Source: Pelagicoccus mobilis | GTDB taxonomy: Bacteria; Verrucomicrobiota; Verrucomicrobiia; Opitutales; Opitutaceae | Reading direction: 5' to 3' | Length of the DNA: 64,000 bases | Assembly (NCBI RefSeq): GCF_016595505.1 | Contig: NZ_JAENIL010000001.1 | Span: 124,001-188,000, forward strand | Shown: one piece after another, positions 19,388 through 28,302 of the stretch | Layout of the letters: every line of letters starts with the position of its first letter | Numbering within the stretch: position 1 is the stretch's first letter | Program-made: the position numbers and the translations under genes | Notes under the pieces: generated by a model | What the model saw: only the letters and a program-made list of their open reading frames with translations | Databases searched by the model: none | Told to the model about the DNA's origin: nothing

Positions 19388-20853
19388 TGAAATACGCACT
19401 GTTCGCGTCACTCGCTATCTCATCTGCAACACTCCTCGCCGCAACGGAAACAGAGTTCTATCCGAGAATTATTCCAGAAGGCTACTCCGTTAAGACCATC
19501 GCAACTCCGGTGGATGAAAACGGGGAGGATCTCCTCTTCGGCGTTGGAGGGATTGGATTTCTCTCCGATGGATCAGCGATGATCGCATCCCGCAACAACG
19601 GAATCTGGAAGTATCAGGATGAGAAATGGCATCGATTTTCGGAACATCTGCACGATCCTCAAGGTATCCACGTGGTGGATAACAGCTCGGTGATCGTCGC
19701 TCAAAAGCCGGAACTCACTCTTATCAAAGATAGCGACGGAGACGGAGTTGCAGACTTATACCAAACTCTCTGTGACGACTGGAGGTACATCGGTGACTAC
19801 TGCGAGTACATCCATGGTCCAGTCGTAGATTCCGAAGGAAACTATTACCTCAACATCAATCTGGCCAATGGGCCTGACGACATGATGATGCGGCAAAACA
19901 CTTGGATGGGAAGCGCTGGAGGATACGATGGTTGGAACGTTAAGATCTCTCCAGATGGAAAGATGACTCCCTTCGCCTCTGGGCTCCGCTCCCCTGCCGG
20001 TATAGGAATCGATAAGGTGTCCGACGAAATTTGGTACACCGAAAACCAAGGCGGCTGGGTCGCTGCCTCCTTTCTAGCTCATATAGAGGAAGGAAAGTTC
20101 TACGGGCACCCGTCCACTCTCCTCGATCATCCAGATTTTCGCGGGCAACCAGAGAAGATTCAGATAGAAAACTTCGAGCATATGCGAAAGCTTCCTTCAG
20201 TGTATCTTCCACATGGCGAGCTGAACAACTCTCCCGGTAATCCAGAATTCAATTACACAAAGGGCAAATTCGGTCCTTTCGAAAATCAGATTTTTATCGG
20301 CTGCCAAGCTCGCTCTAATATCACTCGTGTTTCGCTCCAAAAGGTGAACGGCGAATATCAAGGTGCAGCCTTCAACTTCATCGACCATCTCCAGTCGGGA
20401 GCAATCCGCCTCAGTTTCGATGACAGTGGTAGTTTATGGGTGGGTCAAACCGGTCGTGGCTGGCGTTCTAGAGGCGGTAAGCTCTATGGTCTTCAACGCG
20501 TTGAGTGGGATGGAGAAACAGTCCCCTTCGAAATGAAAGACATTAAGTTAACGGCTACAGGCTTCAAAGTCGAGTTTACCAGTCCTGGCAATCTCGATAC
20601 ACTATCGAACGACGACATTAAGGTGAGTCACTGGGGATACAACTACAGCGACGCATACGGATCACCCAAAGTAGACGAACAAAAAGAGAAGGCTGTAATC
20701 ACCCAAAAATCCGACTATGGTCTTTCCTTCGAATTCGATGTCCCCCTCCAAAAAGACAGAGTCTATCGTATAACAATCGATTCTGAGAGCGTGGCCGGTA
20801 AACGACCAAGCGTTGTATCGGCTTACTACACACTCAACCATCTAATCGAATAG
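19387..20853 (+). CDS. Secreted beta-propeller dehydrogenase-like protein (PVC glucose/sorbosone dehydrogenase type)
   Basis: This 488-residue exported protein starts with a signal peptide (KYALFASLAISSATLLAAT). It then forms a six-bladed propeller with GVGGIGFLSDGSAMIASRNNGIW, DSDGDGVADLYQTL (an Asp-rich calcium-type loop near residue 118) and SGLRSPAGIGI, as in soluble PQQ-type glucose dehydrogenases and PVC membrane-bound dehydrogenases. The C-terminal ~90 residues form a beta-sandwich (KLTATGFKVEFTSPGN). The gene is coupled by a one-base overlap to the cytochrome c fusion upstream, so a cytochrome-linked sugar dehydrogenase pair is a reasonable inference. Whether it binds PQQ cannot be decided from sequence alone. 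Confidence 0.8.
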   Translation: MKYALFASLAISSATLLAATETEFYPRIIPEGYSVKTIATPVDENGEDLLFGVGGIGFLSDGSAMIASRNNGIWKYQDEKWHRFSEHLHDPQGIHVVDNSSVIVAQKPELTLIKDSDGDGVADLYQTLCDDWRYIGDYCEYIHGPVVDSEGNYYLNINLANGPDDMMMRQNTWMGSAGGYDGWNVKISPDGKMTPFASGLRSPAGIGIDKVSDEIWYTENQGGWVAASFLAHIEEGKFYGHPSTLLDHPDFRGQPEKIQIENFEHMRKLPSVYLPHGELNNSPGNPEFNYTKGKFGPFENQIFIGCQARSNITRVSLQKVNGEYQGAAFNFIDHLQSGAIRLSFDDSGSLWVGQTGRGWRSRGGKLYGLQRVEWDGETVPFEMKDIKLTATGFKVEFTSPGNLDTLSNDDIKVSHWGYNYSDAYGSPKVDEQKEKAVITQKSDYGLSFEFDVPLQKDRVYRITIDSESVAGKRPSVVSAYYTLNHLIE

Positions 20854-20858
20854 CAGGT

Positions 20859-21176
20859 ATGGAAAGCACACTGGGAACTATCGCGATGATCACAGGCTTG
20901 TTGATGACGTTCTTAGGTCTCCCAGGCCAAATTCTCAAAACATGGAAAAGCAAATCGGCCAACGATCTTTCCCTATTTATGTGGGGGATGGGCTTCGCCA
21001 ACGTAGTTGCCTGGACATCCTACGGTCTATTTCGTGAGGAGCCGGATTGGTACTTGGTGATCCCTAACGCTTTCGGACTGCTATTCGTTGCGGTTATCCT
21101 GTTTCAGATCTTTCACTACGGGAAAAAGAAACAGAACGTCCCGACAGACAGTCATTCTCCCAAATCCAAAAAATGA
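20859..21176 (+). CDS. SemiSWEET-type PQ-loop sugar transporter
   Basis: This 105-residue membrane protein has three predicted helices (about 5-27, 38-57, 63-85), the length and layout of bacterial SemiSWEETs, which dimerise into a bidirectional sugar carrier. The PQ-loop region reads LGLPGQILKTWKSKSANDLS: a Pro-Gly-Gln replaces the usual Pro-Gln, and SANDLS fits the family's conserved S-x-x-x-S/DLS segment. The second helix ends WTSYGLFREE and the third begins IPNAFGLLF, where the Asn is the conserved sugar-gating residue. A Lys-rich tail follows. The gene starts 5 bases after the propeller gene (AGG just upstream) and its stop overlaps the ThuA ATG by four bases, so it belongs to the sugar-oxidation operon. 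It probably carries oxidised or released sugars. Confidence 0.88.
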   Translation: MESTLGTIAMITGLLMTFLGLPGQILKTWKSKSANDLSLFMWGMGFANVVAWTSYGLFREEPDWYLVIPNAFGLLFVAVILFQIFHYGKKKQNVPTDSHSPKSKK

Positions 21177-21904
21177 AAATCCTTACAGTATTCTCTTTCT
21201 TGATACTTTTAACTTCGTCTCAGGCCCAAACGATCAATGTCCTCCTTATCAGTGGTCAAAACAACCACAACTGGAGGCTTACAACTCCACTCATCCACAC
21301 TTTCCTCGAATCGAGCGAAAAAATTTCGGTCAAAGTCACCGAGTCTCCGCAAACCCTGAACGCTGCGGATCTTTCGGAAATAGATGTCATTGTCTCGAAT
21401 TGGAATACGTTCGCGAGCAAGAGCGTAAAAAAACCGGTCTCAGAGTGGAGCGAAGAAGCGAAAATTGCCTACGTCGACTTTGTGCGAAATGGAGGCGGGC
21501 ATGTCGTGGTACACGCGGGCAGCACATCTTTCCATGATTGGGACGATTATTTCGCCATCTCCCTCATGCGGTGGGGCTTGTCGGGAACGACCCATGGAAA
21601 GAGACACAGTTTCCCTGTCCGGCTCGATGAGCCCTCTCACCCCGTTCTAAAAAACTTCAACCCGCAAACTCACTTCGACGAACTTTGGCGAAATGTTGAA
21701 GTCCACCCCGATGCGACGATCGTCGCCTCATCCTTCTCAGGCGAACCTGGCGGCACTCAGGAGTGGGAGCCGAGCGTGTTCGTAGGGCAATTTGGGAAGG
21801 GACGTTGCTTTGCCACCACTCTTGGCCACGATGCAAGTATACTGGCAAGCCCCCAACTTCAGACCCTTATTACCCAGGCGGTTATTTGGACAAAGGGCGA
21901 ATAA
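21173..21904 (+). CDS. Exported ThuA-like domain protein
   Basis: This 243-residue protein has a signal peptide (KILTVFSFLILLTSSQAQ) and a ThuA fold related to class I glutamine amidotransferases: INVLLISGQNNHNW at the start, VRNGGGHVVVHAGSTSF in the middle and VFVGQFGKGRCFATTLGHD near the end. ThuA proteins occur in trehalose-utilisation and keto-sugar gene sets, but the exported versions have no proven reaction. ATGA overlap with the SemiSWEET gene makes it the last gene of the operon that starts at 15106. It probably acts on an exported sugar derivative. Confidence 0.87.
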   Translation: MKILTVFSFLILLTSSQAQTINVLLISGQNNHNWRLTTPLIHTFLESSEKISVKVTESPQTLNAADLSEIDVIVSNWNTFASKSVKKPVSEWSEEAKIAYVDFVRNGGGHVVVHAGSTSFHDWDDYFAISLMRWGLSGTTHGKRHSFPVRLDEPSHPVLKNFNPQTHFDELWRNVEVHPDATIVASSFSGEPGGTQEWEPSVFVGQFGKGRCFATTLGHDASILASPQLQTLITQAVIWTKGE

Positions 21905-21939
21905 CGAAAATACAACCGCTTTAGGTTCAATAAGTACAA

Positions 21940-21986
21940 AAGAGCTCTGTGGACCCGCCTAAGGATCCCTACAAAATGGAGCTCTT
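21940..21986. promoter_or_regulatory. Inverted repeat upstream of the exported GH2 gene
   Basis: AAGAGCTC (21940-21947) and GAGCTCTT (21979-21986) are exact reverse complements, 31 bases apart, and end 15 bases before the GH2 start at 22001. It could be an operator or a 5' RNA stem. Confidence 0.35.
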
Positions 21987-22000
21987 AATACTTACCCTCA

Positions 22001-24925
22001 ATGAAGAACCTAATCATTGTACTCCTAGCAATTGCAACTAGCTTCACCAGCATCTCTGCAGCTGATCTCCCCTTCGGTTTTCCAGAAACCGACCGAACAA
22101 AGCAGAGCATTAACCAAGGATGGAGATTCCATCGTGGCGAAGCTGAAGCCGAGTACTATAAAAAGAATTACGACGATTCCGATTGGGAGTTAGTAGACGT
22201 CCCTCACACGCTCGCCCTCACCTCCCTCACTCTCGACGACCTTCAAGACGAGAAGACTCAGCTCGTTTTCCACCGCGACGTTGGGTGGTACCGCAAATCC
22301 ATTACCGTCACCTCCAGTTCCAGCAAAAAGGTTTTCCTAGAGTTCGAAGGAGCTCACCAAGTTACCGACCTTTGGGTAAACGGCAAACACGTCGGTCAAC
22401 ACTCAATCGGCGGATACACGCCTTTCCATTTCGACATCTCCGACTTTGTCTCCCGCGGAAAATCCAACCAAATCACCCTCCTCGTCGATAACCGCCGCAA
22501 CGCCTTCGTTCCTCCCGATCCAGGCCCCTTCGATTATGTCAAATTCTCCGGTCTCTACCGCGATGTCTATCTCGTGCAGACCAACCCTGTCCACATCGGC
22601 TTCAACTGGGAGAGCCTAACCTCTGGCATCAACATCACCACTCCAACAATCGATACCGTGAACGGCAATGCCACGATCAACATCAAAACTGCCGTTAAAA
22701 ATGCATCTCGTTCCACCGTCGAAGCCGAAGTCACAAACCGCATCATCGACAATCGTGGAATTGTCGTGCTCAAGCTGATACAGTCTCAGAAAATCGCTGC
22801 TGGACAAGAGTTACAATTCAACCAAATCGGAAGTCTCGAGGACGACGTAAAATTTTGGGACACAGAAAATCCCAACCTCTACCGCGTCAACACTATGGTC
22901 AGCGTCAACGGCCAGCCGGTCGACGTGCTCGAAAACCGCATTGGACTCCGAAAGTTCGACCTCGATCCCGTTCGCGGCTTCGTACTCAACGGCAAACCAA
23001 TCAAGCTCATCGGTTTCAATCGCCACCAACAGTATCCATACATCGGCGACGCGCTTCCTGACTCCCTTCACTACAAGGACATGCTCCAGTTTAAGGAGTA
23101 CGGCTTCAACGTCATGCGGACCGCTCACTACCCTCAGGACGATGCTCTAATCGACGCCTGTGACGAACTCGGAATCCTCGTTTACGAAGAAGCCCCTTCC
23201 TGGATCTCCATGTCAAACGATGGTGAGTGGTGGGACAATTTCGAGCAATCCGCCCGCATCATGATCCGCAACCACCGCAACCACCCTTCGGTCGTCATGT
23301 GGGGAGCTGGCATCAACCACCGCGGCTACGTGCCCGTCATGCACAACACGGTTAAGCAAGAGGACCCCACTCGCCTCACCGCCTCGCAAGGAGCTCGCTG
23401 GACGGGTTGGCAAGCTTCCGGCCTGACTGATATCAATGCCAACATGCTCTATGGCCCCTTCATCTGGGATCGCTCCGAGCCAATGTTCGCCATGGAAGGA
23501 CGCAGCGGAGCCGAGCACGTCGCACCCTACAAACAGGACGACCTCATGGTCGGCCTCATCTCCTGGGTCGCCCACGCCTACTACACCTTCCACCCAACTC
23601 ACGACAAAGCCAACGACAAGCGTGACCGCACTCGCAGCGGTGCAATGACAATCTTCCGCCACCCTCGCCCTTACCTCGATTGGTACAAAGCGGAGCTTCT
23701 CGAAGCGCCCTTCGTCGATATCAAAGAGGAATGGATGCCAGGCACTGAAGAAGTCGTAGTCTACAGCAACGCTCTCGAAGTTGAGCTTTTCCTAAACGGC
23801 AAATCAATCTCTCGTCAAAAACCGAGCTCCGACGAGAAGTACAAGGGGCTCGATCACCCACCGTTCCATTTCGAGAATATTGAATACACCGAAGGTAAAC
23901 TGGTAGCGAAAGCGTACTTTGAAGATGGAAACGAAATGGAGTCGATCAAAGAATCCGCTGGTTCCCCAGCAGCGCTCCGACTCGTGCTCGATACCGAGGG
24001 ACGTGAATTCCATGCCGACGGCACCGACATTGTTGTGGCTTACGCTCACATTGTGGACGCAAAGGGTGTAATCGTTCCCGACGCTCAAAACCTCGTTACC
24101 TTCAAGGTCGAAGGAGACGCTTCAGTGATTGGGGATGGCACGAACATCAACGCGAATCCGATGTTCCCAGAATACGGTGTCGCGCCCGCCTTGATACAAG
24201 CTGGGCACAGTCCTGGAAAAATCCGTGTCACCGCCAGCTCCCCTGGCCTTCGCTCTACAACAGTATCTCTCACAAGCTCTACAATCGGAAACGACATTGT
24301 AGTGAACACAGCACAAGCAATCTACGACTTTCGTAGCGAACGCGTCGACCTAGGAGCCCACGATCAGCTTGTGCAATTCGACTGGAACCTCTGGAATGGC
24401 ACCGACAACGAGCCATCATCCTACACTCTCACATCGATTCCTGATGCGTCAGTGACAATCGCACCAAGCTCTGAGTCGGGCGTAATTCGCTGGCTAGGAG
24501 AAATGAATGTGATAGGTAAATATGGATACGCCTACGGCGACGGCGTTGTCGCCATCGATGAGCAAGGCCTCGATCTCACCTTCGAAAAACTTCCCAAAGG
24601 GATCTACAAGCTCACCACCTGGCACCACGCGCCACGCAGCAACTCCGACCACATGGATACGAATGTGGACAAGCTGAAGAGCCTGACCATCCACAAAGTA
24701 CCCTACGAGGATGAGCTCACCCTTTCCTCCCCAAGCCTTATCGAAGGAGACTCACTCACAACGAAGGTCACTGAAGGCAAGGAGATGCAGTTCTCCCCAG
24801 TCGCTACCGCAGAAATCGTTTTTGAGTCAGACGGCAAGAGCCCCGTCGTGATCAATTTCAACGGGTCGCAAAACAAAGGTATTTGGCTAAACGCCTTCGA
24901 GATAAGCGAGTGGGCTGAATTCTGA
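22001..24925 (+). CDS. Exported GH2 family protein with unusual acid/base position
   Basis: This 974-residue secreted protein has a signal peptide (KNLIIVLLAIATSFTSISA), the GH2 sugar-binding and immunoglobulin-like domains, a TIM barrel (IKLIGFNRHQQYPYIG, then FNVMRTAHYP), a DUF4982-like segment (KEEWMPGTEEVVVYSNALEVELFLNG...), a GH2 C5 domain (FHADGTDIVVAYAHIVDAKG) and a C-terminal malectin-like beta-sandwich (about 775-974). The usual acid/base motif N-E is N-H here (GAGINHRG, Asn439-His440); the predicted nucleophile Glu499 is kept (FAMEGRSG). Loss of the acid/base Glu suggests an altered mechanism or substrate, or a subfamily-wide change. Typical GH2 substrates are beta-galactosides, glucuronides or galacturonides. 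It stands alone between the sugar-oxidation operon and the ECF gene. Confidence 0.87.
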   Translation: MKNLIIVLLAIATSFTSISAADLPFGFPETDRTKQSINQGWRFHRGEAEAEYYKKNYDDSDWELVDVPHTLALTSLTLDDLQDEKTQLVFHRDVGWYRKSITVTSSSSKKVFLEFEGAHQVTDLWVNGKHVGQHSIGGYTPFHFDISDFVSRGKSNQITLLVDNRRNAFVPPDPGPFDYVKFSGLYRDVYLVQTNPVHIGFNWESLTSGINITTPTIDTVNGNATINIKTAVKNASRSTVEAEVTNRIIDNRGIVVLKLIQSQKIAAGQELQFNQIGSLEDDVKFWDTENPNLYRVNTMVSVNGQPVDVLENRIGLRKFDLDPVRGFVLNGKPIKLIGFNRHQQYPYIGDALPDSLHYKDMLQFKEYGFNVMRTAHYPQDDALIDACDELGILVYEEAPSWISMSNDGEWWDNFEQSARIMIRNHRNHPSVVMWGAGINHRGYVPVMHNTVKQEDPTRLTASQGARWTGWQASGLTDINANMLYGPFIWDRSEPMFAMEGRSGAEHVAPYKQDDLMVGLISWVAHAYYTFHPTHDKANDKRDRTRSGAMTIFRHPRPYLDWYKAELLEAPFVDIKEEWMPGTEEVVVYSNALEVELFLNGKSISRQKPSSDEKYKGLDHPPFHFENIEYTEGKLVAKAYFEDGNEMESIKESAGSPAALRLVLDTEGREFHADGTDIVVAYAHIVDAKGVIVPDAQNLVTFKVEGDASVIGDGTNINANPMFPEYGVAPALIQAGHSPGKIRVTASSPGLRSTTVSLTSSTIGNDIVVNTAQAIYDFRSERVDLGAHDQLVQFDWNLWNGTDNEPSSYTLTSIPDASVTIAPSSESGVIRWLGEMNVIGKYGYAYGDGVVAIDEQGLDLTFEKLPKGIYKLTTWHHAPRSNSDHMDTNVDKLKSLTIHKVPYEDELTLSSPSLIEGDSLTTKVTEGKEMQFSPVATAEIVFESDGKSPVVINFNGSQNKGIWLNAFEISEWAEF

Positions 24926-24933
24926 AAACCAAA

Positions 24934-25004
24934 GTAGCGGGGGCATCCTGCCCCAGACCACAACCTCCACCGATCCACCGACGCGGGCTAAAGCACCGCG
25001 CTAC
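24934..25004. repeat. BIME-like pair of GTAG palindromes
   Basis: The element opens with GTAGCG plus a GGGGCA-TCC-TGCCCC hairpin and closes with ...GCGCTAC, the inverted form of the opening GTAGCG. It begins 9 bases after the GH2 stop. An inverted pair of GTAG-headed palindromes matches the described layout of BIMEs. Confidence 0.6.
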
Positions 25005-25065
25005 TAAAAAAAACTCCCCCAATTTTGTGCGGTCTTAGGAATCGGTATCGTCTATAGTGTAGAAA

Positions 25066-26592
25066 ATGCTCACTACGGACGAAGAGTTACTAGACGCCTT
25101 CACAGAGGCACAGTCGGACCAGGCTTTCGAAGCCCTGGTGCAGCGCCACCTTAGCATCGCGTTCTCGACTGCCTATCGGGTTACCCAAAACTCGAGTCTA
25201 GCTGAGGAAGTCGCCCAAAACGTCTTCATTAAACTCGCCCACGATACGAAGAGCTTGAAAAGGAAGAATTCTCTGGGGGCGTGGATCCACAAGGTCGCTT
25301 TTCGCCTCGCCATCGATGCGAACCGGTCGGAACAGAGCCGAAAGAAACGGGAACAAAGCTCCGCCGAACTCTCTGAAAACGAACAGGCCAGTCGCTACGA
25401 CGAGAATTGGAGAAAGGTAGAGCCGGTCCTCGACTCCGCTTTGGCCGACCTCCCGGAAAAAGACCGTACCGCCGTCGTTCTCAGATTTCTCGAGAACGCA
25501 AGCTACGCAGAAATAGGCCGCTCCGTCGGACTTAACGAGAACGCCGCCCGCATGCGGGTCGATCGAGCGCTCGGAAAACTGAAGCGGATTCTTCAGCACA
25601 AAGGCATTCCTACAACTGCAGCAGCCCTGAGTGCGGGTCTAGCGTCAAGCTATGCCGCTCCTGCCACGAGCAGCTCATTCGCAACCATCGCTCTACAGAC
25701 GCCAGCCTCCGCATTGCAGTCAATTAACTCTGTTCTAATGATGAAAACGAAAACGATGATCACCGCCGCCTGCGTATCCATAGCCGCCTGCACCACAAGT
25801 GGCTATCTTGGTTTCCAGTACGGAGAAGAATCAGCCAACTCAGAACGATCGGACAGCTATCGTTATCACGAGCAAACACACGTTGACGAGGTGCCCGCAC
25901 AGATGACACCGGCCGAGCCCGCGACAGTATCGACAAAAAGGATAACAACTGAGAACCTATCTGCCCCATCACCTGATCCAGCGGCAGAGCAGTCCGCAAA
26001 TAGCGAGTTTCTCAGGACTTTCATCAAGCAGATGAGAGAGCTCGAGCAAGGGACTTTTCGCCTAGAGGTGTTCGACAGTAATGGAAATATTACAGACACC
26101 TTCGCCACTCTCTACGACTTAAACGAGACTCAACGAAACTCCCTGACTCAATCCATAAGCGAAGCCAGAGAGTCCTACTACAATCTCGTGAAGCAAAACG
26201 CGGTACTCAACAAGGAAGACGACAACTCATTCTCCGTTAGCGTCTCGCCTTTCAGCGGCGGTGCCGATGTTTACGACGCTCTCCTTGAACGCTTCCAAAG
26301 CAACCTCGGAGAGGCAAAGTTCGCCGAGTTTTTGGATGTAGGTGATTCAGAACTACGGAGTGAATTCAATGAGTTCGGAGCCAGCCAACTCGAGATGGAT
26401 TTCAAGCGAACCCTCGACAAGGACGGTAAAGACAGAAATGGGGAACCGAGCAAATACCGTTGGGATGTGAAGGTCCGAAGCAAAAGCGATAACGGGCGAT
26501 CACAAAACTGGCACAGCCAAATGGGAGACACTCGATTCCAAAAAGAAAACGACCTAGCAGTCTGGCTCTGGGGCAATGAGTTGGACCTTTGA
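25066..26592 (+). CDS. ECF sigma factor fused to a membrane segment and outer domain
   Basis: This 508-residue protein starts as an extracytoplasmic-function sigma factor: region 2 (about 10-85; FEALVQRHLSIAFSTAYRVT, AEEVAQNVFIKLAHD, GAWIHKVAFRLAID) and region 4 (about 128-178; LPEKDRTAVVLRFLENASYA then ENAARMRVDRALGKLK). An Ala/Ser-rich linker, a predicted membrane helix (about 229-248; MITAACVSIAACTTSGYLGF) and a ~250-residue hydrophilic tail follow. Such C-terminal extensions on ECF factors are known from Planctomycetota and Verrucomicrobiota and are thought to hold or release the sigma factor in response to an outside signal. No separate anti-sigma gene is visible here. Its regulon is not apparent. 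The tail is not recognised; it has no cysteines or repeats that suggest a ligand. Confidence 0.85.
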   Translation: MLTTDEELLDAFTEAQSDQAFEALVQRHLSIAFSTAYRVTQNSSLAEEVAQNVFIKLAHDTKSLKRKNSLGAWIHKVAFRLAIDANRSEQSRKKREQSSAELSENEQASRYDENWRKVEPVLDSALADLPEKDRTAVVLRFLENASYAEIGRSVGLNENAARMRVDRALGKLKRILQHKGIPTTAAALSAGLASSYAAPATSSSFATIALQTPASALQSINSVLMMKTKTMITAACVSIAACTTSGYLGFQYGEESANSERSDSYRYHEQTHVDEVPAQMTPAEPATVSTKRITTENLSAPSPDPAAEQSANSEFLRTFIKQMRELEQGTFRLEVFDSNGNITDTFATLYDLNETQRNSLTQSISEARESYYNLVKQNAVLNKEDDNSFSVSVSPFSGGADVYDALLERFQSNLGEAKFAEFLDVGDSELRSEFNEFGASQLEMDFKRTLDKDGKDRNGEPSKYRWDVKVRSKSDNGRSQNWHSQMGDTRFQKENDLAVWLWGNELDL

Positions 26593-26603
26593 GCCGGCGA
26601 AAT

Positions 26604-26676
26604 GTAGGGCTGCCGCTCGTCGGCACGCCGCAGATTCATAATCCTGCAACGCGGCGTTCCGCAAGCGGAAGCCCTA
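26604..26676. repeat. BIME-like palindrome headed by GTAGGG
   Basis: Arms of about 26 bases pair imperfectly from GTAGGGCT at 26604 to AGCCCTA at 26676 with a short AT-rich centre. It begins 12 bases after the ECF stop. Layout and GCTCGTCG core are like the element at 41867-41942. Confidence 0.6.
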
Positions 26677-26689
26677 AAAAGATAGAGAC

Positions 26690-26720
26690 AAAAAAAGGGC
26701 GGCTCAACGTGCCGCCCTAC
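26690..26720 (-). terminator. Rho-independent terminator of the GH29 gene, GTAG-headed
   Basis: On the minus strand GTAG precedes an 8-bp stem (AGGGCGGC at 26696-26703 with GCCGCCCT at 26711-26718) followed by seven T residues. It ends the alpha-fucosidase transcript arriving from 26744 and looks like a REP unit serving as terminator. Confidence 0.75.
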
Positions 26721-26743
26721 AAAAAAGACGAACTTGCGAGTCC

Positions 26744-28084
26744 TTAAGGGAGCTTCGCGTTTGTGATCTTAAGAACCACTGGGTTTGGCCATTTGCGGTC
26801 GTTGTAGATACGTTGTGCCCGCATGGCTGAGATCATCAATCCGTGGTCAGTCTGTTCCCAACGCACTGAAGGATCTACATCCAAGTAGTACTCGAGAATC
26901 TTGCTGGTCTGGCCAAGTACCGAAATCTCAGTCTTCTTGCTCGCCTTTACGTGCTCGAGGAGGAAGTTGCGACGAGTCCCCCAAGTCCATGGATCGCCAC
27001 AAACAAAGGCATAAACGGTGTCCTCGTCCTTTTTCTTTGTATACCAGATATCTCCTTCTCGGATGACATGCCATGGACGAACCTCATAAATAGCCTCCTT
27101 GTTCAACATCATCCACGCTCCCATCTCGATCAAAGTACGGTTTTGTTCGTGTGGAATCATTCCTGATTGGTCCGGTCCTATGTTAAGAAGCATCGTCCCT
27201 CCCTTGGCCCGGGTTTCAATTAGGTTCTGTATCCACAAACCGCCATCTTTGTAAGTTTCGTTGGTTGGCTTGAACTGCCAAGAGGTTCCCATAGTGAAGT
27301 TTGCCTCCCAAGGTACATCGAGAACTTCTTCAGGAAGGCTTTGAGTCGTGGAAGCTGAAATCTCCGGAGTCTTGATCGCGCCGCGGGTAATCAGGCAGTT
27401 TGGCTGCATTTCCCAGATCAGCTCCTTGAGACCGCCATCATTGTGCCCTTTCGGGCCATCGAGGAACATGACGTCGATGTCCCCGTAGTTAGTGAGTAGC
27501 TCCTTCATCTGAGCTACATTCACGTCGTACAAACCAGGGTTATTTTCCGGCAAGGCTTCTGGCTTTGTGCGCGTGATCTCAGTTCCTTGCTTCCAGAGCA
27601 CATGGAAGTCATCAGGCGAGAAATAGAATCCGATCTTGATCCCTTGAGCGCGGAACGCATCGACCACCTCGGCTACAATGTCATTCTTGTAAGGAGTGGA
27701 GCTGATATCGAACTCCGAAGTATCCGTATCGAACATACAGAACCCGGAGTGATGTTTTGTGGTGAAAACAACGTACTTGAAACCGCTGATCTTAGCCTGA
27801 CGCGCCCACTCATCCGCATCAAAACGGGTCGGATTGAAGGTTTTAGGAAGCTCTTCAAAAAAGTCCTTCGCATACTCGGGCGACGCACCAACCAAAGAGT
27901 GGCTGATCACCGTCCCGATCTGGGCATCCACGCTCCAATGGATAAACAGGCCAAAGCCGGCATCCTTGAGCCATTCAAGCTTTTCGGGCTTATTCTCTGC
28001 GTAAGAGACACTCAATCCCGCCAAGAAGAACAAGGCGATACGAGTAGTCGTTTTGGTAAAGGCACAAACGTTTCGTAAGGTCAT
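26744..28084 (-). CDS. Exported alpha-L-fucosidase, GH29
   Basis: This 446-residue protein is predicted to remove alpha-L-fucose by retaining hydrolysis in the periplasm. ATG 28084 gives a signal peptide (TTRIALFFLAGLSVSYA); in-frame ATGs at 28105 and 28129 would only lengthen its N-region. GH29 hallmarks are LEWLKDAGFGLFIHWSVDA, YVVFTTKHHSGFCMFDT, IGFYFSPDDFH, the nucleophile Asp209 in VMFLDGPKG, and LLNIGPDQSG-MIPHEQ near the barrel end. A C-terminal beta-sandwich finishes the protein. It is convergent with the ECF gene and divergent from the lactonase gene at 28303, with a 218-base shared upstream region. The linkage cleaved (alpha-1,2/3/4) cannot be read. Confidence 0.92.
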   Translation of the reverse strand: MTLRNVCAFTKTTTRIALFFLAGLSVSYAENKPEKLEWLKDAGFGLFIHWSVDAQIGTVISHSLVGASPEYAKDFFEELPKTFNPTRFDADEWARQAKISGFKYVVFTTKHHSGFCMFDTDTSEFDISSTPYKNDIVAEVVDAFRAQGIKIGFYFSPDDFHVLWKQGTEITRTKPEALPENNPGLYDVNVAQMKELLTNYGDIDVMFLDGPKGHNDGGLKELIWEMQPNCLITRGAIKTPEISASTTQSLPEEVLDVPWEANFTMGTSWQFKPTNETYKDGGLWIQNLIETRAKGGTMLLNIGPDQSGMIPHEQNRTLIEMGAWMMLNKEAIYEVRPWHVIREGDIWYTKKKDEDTVYAFVCGDPWTWGTRRNFLLEHVKASKKTEISVLGQTSKILEYYLDVDPSVRWEQTDHGLMISAMRAQRIYNDRKWPNPVVLKITNAKLP

Positions 28085-28302
28085 AGGGTAGTTAGTTAGA
28101 CGCATGTATAGGGAACGAAACCGCAGCATGCATAGGCTAAGGCTTTTGTCGTTTTAACATTACAGCACTGGGTGCCTTTACTAAAGTTCACTATTCCGGC
28201 GATTGCACGCCGCGGGAGTGGATTTATTGTCGTCGATCGGGATTTTTTCCCCTAGTTAGGCTGAACGAATGGTTCGTCACATCCATACAGTTTCCCCCCA
28301 CT

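Noticed and set aside
21305-21500. Possible frameshift between the SemiSWEET and ThuA genes
   Set aside because: The two frames simply overlap by ATGA and each encodes a full-length, well-formed protein.
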